Assembly: GCA_030704615.1 (NCBI GenBank)
Contig: CM060731.1
Span: forward strand, 28,150,001-28,214,000
Direction of reading: 5' to 3'
Length of the DNA stretch: 64,000 nt
Source of the DNA: Takakia lepidozioides
Taxonomy: Eukaryota; Streptophyta; Takakiopsida; Takakiales; Takakiaceae
Position 1 is the first letter of the stretch, and every line of letters starts with the position of its first letter. The translations under genes were made by a program, and so were the position numbers. The notes beneath the pieces were generated by a model that worked only from the letters and a program-made list of their open reading frames with translations, was not told where the DNA came from and did no database searches. Positions 60,414 through 64,000 of the stretch are shown here, piece by piece.

Positions 60414-61652
60414 AATTGAGTGCGGTGGCGCACTCACTTTCGAGACTGACAAAGGATTGGAACAGACAAACATCAGTTCTCCAAAACTACACACATAACC
60501 CTCCTTTCCTGTCAACCGGAATTGAGTGCGGTGGCGCACTCATTTTTGGACACCTTCCATGACATCTAAGAAACCATGCTCATCGCAGGCACTCAGTCAA
60601 TGGCTCCTTTGTCACTTCCTCTTCCACATTGTGTACTTTCATTCTACAGGCAGAAACTGAGGCAGAATCTTCATTCTAGACATCATCAAATCAACCATCT
60701 ACAGGTGCTCAAAAAACTGAGTGCGGTGGCGCACTCATTTCTGGGAGCCCTCCACTTTGTCCTGCTTTCTCTTGTGAGCACACCTGGGTCGTTATCTCTA
60801 TCCACGAACCCTAAACCCTAAACTTATAATTTCTATGCTCATGCCTATCCACTTGTGTGAAGGCTATGTTGACAAGCTAAAAGGTAAGAAACTGATCAGT
60901 ACTCTGTTTTGCCTAGCATGATTTATGCTTCACCATTGTTCATTCTTGGTCTGGGAGGAGAGGACCTCACCTCAGAACTGAGTGCGCCACCGCACTCAGT
61001 TTCAAGGTTATCGTTTCTGTCTATCTGAAAACTCAAAAGAGATCTCACTTTGAATGAAACACACTTTCTAACTTTCGTTTCACGTCTGTCATTTGCAAAT
61101 TGACCATTCTATGGTGATCCGAAACTGAGTGCGGTGGCGCACTCAGTTTGGGAGCCATCCATTATGTCTGCCTACTTCTGTTTTGAGTTCATTGGGCTCT
61201 TCACGTCTGTCCAAAAACATTGTCGATCACACCTCGGAACTATGTGCGCCAACGCACTCAGTTTCCAGGTTAGACATAATGTCATTCTCAGAACTCATAA
61301 GAGATCTCACTATGGAATAATCGCACTTTCTATCTATTGTTCACCTCAGTCAATAGCAACTCAATGATTCCATGGAGCTCATAAATTGAGTGCGGTGGCG
61401 CACTCAGTTCAGGGTGACCACTCCAGTGTCTCACGGACCTAAACTGTGAACATCACCTTCCTCTTTCCCTAATGCCCAAGCGATCGGCAAGCATCCAGTT
61501 GAAATGAGTGCGCCACCGCACTCAGTTTCTCCGTGTCCCTCTCAGGCTTCCGTTTCAGATCCTGCTGTCTCTAAGACTTAGTTATTCACCTTGGCCTACA
61601 ATGGAAGTGATAGAGCTCCCCTCAAAACTGAGTGCGGTGCCGCACCCACTTT
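60414..61652. repeat. Palindrome array B, in intron 1 of ParB-like copy 2
   Basis: Nine copies of a palindrome with core GAGTGCGGTGGCGCACTC, often extended to AACTGAG...CTCAGTT, at about 60414, 60531, 60716, 60976, 61122, 61238, 61384, 61501 and 61625. The central bases alternate between GGTGG and CCACC, i.e. the site occurs in both orientations. Spacing is 115-260 bp, with unrelated sequence between. Confidence 0.88.
60807..60823. repeat. Telomere-type repeat (telo box)
   Basis: AACCCTAAACCCTAAAC, two and a half units of the plant telomere repeat TTTAGGG, inside intron 1 of the truncated ParB-like gene. It is too short for an internal telomere. Telo boxes also occur in plant promoters and introns. 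Confidence 0.8.
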
Positions 61653-61989
61653 TCAGTGGATCTCTCGTATCCTATCTATGCACTTGGTACGACAGTCAAG
61701 CGAGATTCATGCAGTTTGGGAGAAGGATTACCCTGGGTTTCATGACACCACTTCCCGATGCCTCTTCTTGCTGCGTCCTCACAGCTTCCTTTGGTGTCGC
61801 TTCTTTCTCACCGATGGTGGTGGTGTTGATGTCCATGTCATGCACAATGGTCTCCGGGGTAGTCTCCTCGCCTTCCATTCTTCCCTCCATTTCAGGCTAG
61901 ACCGGCTCTGTGATCTGTTGTGATTCGTGGGTTGACGTATCCTGTGCAACCTGCTCATCAGTGTTTTGCAGATTGCGCAACTTTCTCAT

Positions 61990-62738
61990 TCTGACTCGCG
62001 CGTTTTCCTCTCTCTCACACTCATGAAGTAAAGGGACTGCCTTCTACGTCTTCTTACCATGTCTTCTCTCTCACTCCCGCAGCTCTCCAGCTTGACTAAC
62101 AAACAATCGAGAAAGTAAGGAACCCTGTAAAGCCGTCAGTTATGCATGTGGTTAAGGACGTGCGTGTCTACCCTATAACCCCCCAAATGGATCGATCTCA
62201 CTGGCTGCGGCTTATTGGGCGCCCCTAATGCCATCAATAAGGCCGAGTTCTTCAAATGTGGATGTTTTCTGATTTGGATGAAATATTGCGCACATGAGGC
62301 ATGCCATCGCCCTATCATACACGGATTTTGCCTTCTTCAAAACGAAAACATACATAACATCAGGAACGCAATGTCCGCGTTCATCCGGCGTTGGATATTT
62401 CCTGGGTTCGGCACTCAATGCACTGTCCGGGTTCACGTTGTGGAACGCCGCAAAACACAAATTGGATTGCAATATCCAAGACGACACCGTCTTTTCGCGG
62501 TGGTGTGACACTGACAAAATAAACAGTTTGTTCCCTTCTCCATCAATTTGGCAACTGCCCAACTGTTTTGGCTGTGTGGTTCAATACCCTCACAAGTTAG
62601 TGGTTAATGGGTGGGGCCAGTTGTACAACTGCCTCTTGCCTTAGCAAACACTTTTGGGATTTGGCAATCGCCTCCAGAAGGTTTTTACCTGGCCATGTCG
62701 CACAGTTGTATTGGTACTCACCATCGTATGTTCACCAC
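61990..62738. promoter_or_regulatory. Intergenic region between the divergent genes of copy 2
   Basis: About 750 bp separate the ATG of the minus gene (61989) from the likely ATG of the plus gene (62739). It should contain a bidirectional promoter, but I see no convincing TATA boxes. Open frames here have no recognisable domain. Copy 1 has almost no such region. Confidence 0.35.
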
Positions 62739-64000
62739 ATGGCTTCTCCTAATGACGTGGCCTTCGCCGAGTTTCAGTATACTGAAGAGCTTTGCCCTTT
62801 CAGTGCCTCGGTTGAAGATGATGGTTTTGCTGTGGTGGAGGAGCATGTTCTGGCAGCAAGGTTCAAGTGTTACTGTCGAGAAAGTGATCTATGACTTGGA
62901 GGGAAACGTTCAAAGAACGTTGTTCCAGAAACCGCACGTTGTAGAGAAACACAAAGAATGGAGAGTTCTTCCTGGAAAATATCGTGTGTTCCGAAGCGAA
63001 AGGAGACAATCCAGTGGCTCCATTGTCACTCCTGGGACAGCTGCCTCTGTCGTTCAAGGAAAGCGGCATGTGACTGTGAAGCAGGACGGACACCACTTCA
63101 ACAACTTTTGTGACACTGTCGGATTCCTCGGATGATGAATTGGCAGAAATACTGGCTCCCATGAACAGTCTTCCTGAAGGGGACATCGATGTTCAGGAAA
63201 TCGTTAGCATCATCCCACATCTGAAAGCATTGTCAGGAAAACCAGGATCCAAAAATGAGATCGCAGGGATACTGTGGGATTCATTCGCAACAAAAAAGGT
63301 TCATTTCCTTCCACCTTCCTTCGACGGTGACATCCTCTTTGAGCTGAATCCAGCAACTTGTGTTGGGGGCCTCTCAGGTCTCTTGCAAGGAATGGATAAA
63401 AAGCATGATGGCCATCCATGGTGCAGAACCAAAACGTCCAATATCCACAACGATATAAACTTGACATTCAGAAGGAGCGTTTGTGTGGGGCATCTGAGAT
63501 GTGTGAATGTAAGTTGCGAGCGTTTCATGAAGAGCGGTGCTAAAAATGAGAGTGAGTGGGAAGGACTCTCCGACAATCCTTTTATCCCAGGCTGTGCCCC
63601 ACCGTCTGCCAGTACATTTGTTTGTAAGTTCTGCAAGGTGGCCCCCTCCTGCATTGCACATTGCCCTGCTCGCATGTACTACGTTACTCACTGTTGCAAA
63701 ACCATGACTCGAGCCTACATTCATTTTGGGACTCACGACCATCCCGTGTCTCACGGCGATTGCAGAGATAGTGTGGAGTTGGCGCGTGGGCTTGTCGTGG
63801 AGGAGTTTGCAAAGTCCCCTTCAACCAAACCATCTGCCAGAGCGTTGGCTGCCAGCAAAAGTTTCCTAGTGAGGCACATTCTTGGGCAGGGAAGCGAATG
63901 CAGCTCAAGACTTGAGGGGGCTTCTTTGGATGCAGTGATGGATCACTTCTCCGTGTTGAGCTCCCCCAATATTAGGAATCAGGTGAATGCATTGAGAGTG
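62739..64000 (+). pseudogene. MULE-like transposase, copy 2, N-terminal part (runs off the window)
   Basis: The likely start ATG at 62739 opens a frame with F-A-E-F-Q-Y-T-E-E-L. After a probable one-base shift near 62870 homology to copy 1 begins (L-F-Q-K-P, W-R-V-L-P-G-K-Y-R-V, V-T-P-G-T-A-A-S-V). One extra base at about 63087 shifts the frame. From there to the end of the window the frame is open, with the shared blocks L-S-D-S-S, G-M-D-K-K-H-D-G-H-P-W-C-R-T, G-H-L-R-C, F-V-C-K-F-C, C-P-A-R-M-Y-Y-V and H-F-G-x-H-x-H-P-V. At the site where copy 1 lost a base this copy reads through (C-K-T-M-T-R-A). The DDE core and SWIM finger would lie outside the window. Confidence 0.65.

Larger units (their letters stand above)
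59475..61989 (-). pseudogene. ParB/Srx-like protein gene, copy 2 (truncated, broken)
   Basis: Exons: 61989-61732, 60344-59737 and 59631-~59475, all with the same borders and phases as exons 1-3 of copy 1. Exon 1 begins M-R-K like copy 1 but has an in-frame TAG at 61897-61899 after 30 codons. Exon 2 is open and shares I-P-L-C-x-x-I-S-M-P, V-R-P and W-D-G-N-H-R (59871-59885) with copy 1, so the ParB/Srx-like core is the best conserved part. Exon 3 (H-V-T-T-N-L, H-T-L-F-x-I-Q-K-V-G) has a one-base deletion near 59565 and loses homology at about 59475. The exons for the helical middle and the methyltransferase-like part are missing. Intron 1 is 1.4 kb and carries array B. Confidence 0.65.
59475..64000. 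mobile_element. Two-gene divergent unit, copy 2 (runs off the window)
   Basis: Same gene pair and orientation as copy 1: a ParB-like gene on minus, here cut off after exon 3, and a transposase gene on plus reaching the window edge. At protein level the two copies are clearly homologous but diverged, so they are not a recent tandem duplication. Confidence 0.55.

Noticed and set aside
52026-61652. Palindrome arrays as a CRISPR array
   Set aside because: The sites are palindromes with irregular spacing, lie in introns of a eukaryotic gene, and no cas-like gene is near.

Overview
This is nuclear DNA of a land plant. Three things support this: an alpha-expansin gene with plant-type introns, a PII-2/TMM-like leucine-rich-repeat protein with a GPI-type tail, and PLS-type PPR fragments inside a CACTA transposon with plant-type ends. 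A short AAACCCTA (telo-box-like) run agrees. Low gene density and heavy transposon content fit a bryophyte, lycophyte or fern better than a compact seed-plant genome, but the lineage is an inference and I cannot name a species.

Layout. Bases 1-3.7 kb hold no recognisable gene. A single-exon LRR protein lies at 3.7-5.2 kb on the minus strand. From 5.2 to 15 kb I see only anonymous DNA. From 15.0 to 21.4 kb is a cluster of one LINE family: one long, decayed copy whose middle is inverted, plus several 3' fragments. From 21.7 to 26 kb come an 82-bp hairpin-rich retroposon-like insert, a foldback, a long AT microsatellite, a hAT-like element and an unrecognised coding repeat. From 26 to 31 kb is anonymous DNA. 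Two apparently intact host genes follow: an alpha-expansin (31.7-33.1 kb, plus) and a 784-residue coiled-coil protein (34.1-37.8 kb, minus). From 39.4 to 50.6 kb is a nest of retroelements: a Ty3/gypsy element with a dUTPase-like domain before its reverse transcriptase, split by a 5,060-bp CACTA element carrying PPR fragments, next to a second gypsy gag-protease piece.

The most unusual part is 50.6-64 kb. It holds two diverged copies of a divergent two-gene unit. One gene (minus) has a ParB/Srx-like domain with a D-G-N-H-R motif and a methyltransferase-like C-terminal region. The other gene (plus) resembles a MULE-type transposase, with an N-terminal Cys/His cluster of WRKY/GCM style and a C-terminal SWIM zinc finger. 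The long introns of the ParB-like gene are filled with 18-26 bp palindromes, one sequence family per copy. Two more palindrome families lie between the copies. Both genes are broken in both copies by small frameshifts or stop codons, so this locus is a fossil of a mobile family whose active form should exist elsewhere in the genome. The idea that the palindromes are binding or modification sites of the ParB/methyltransferase-like protein is a hypothesis.
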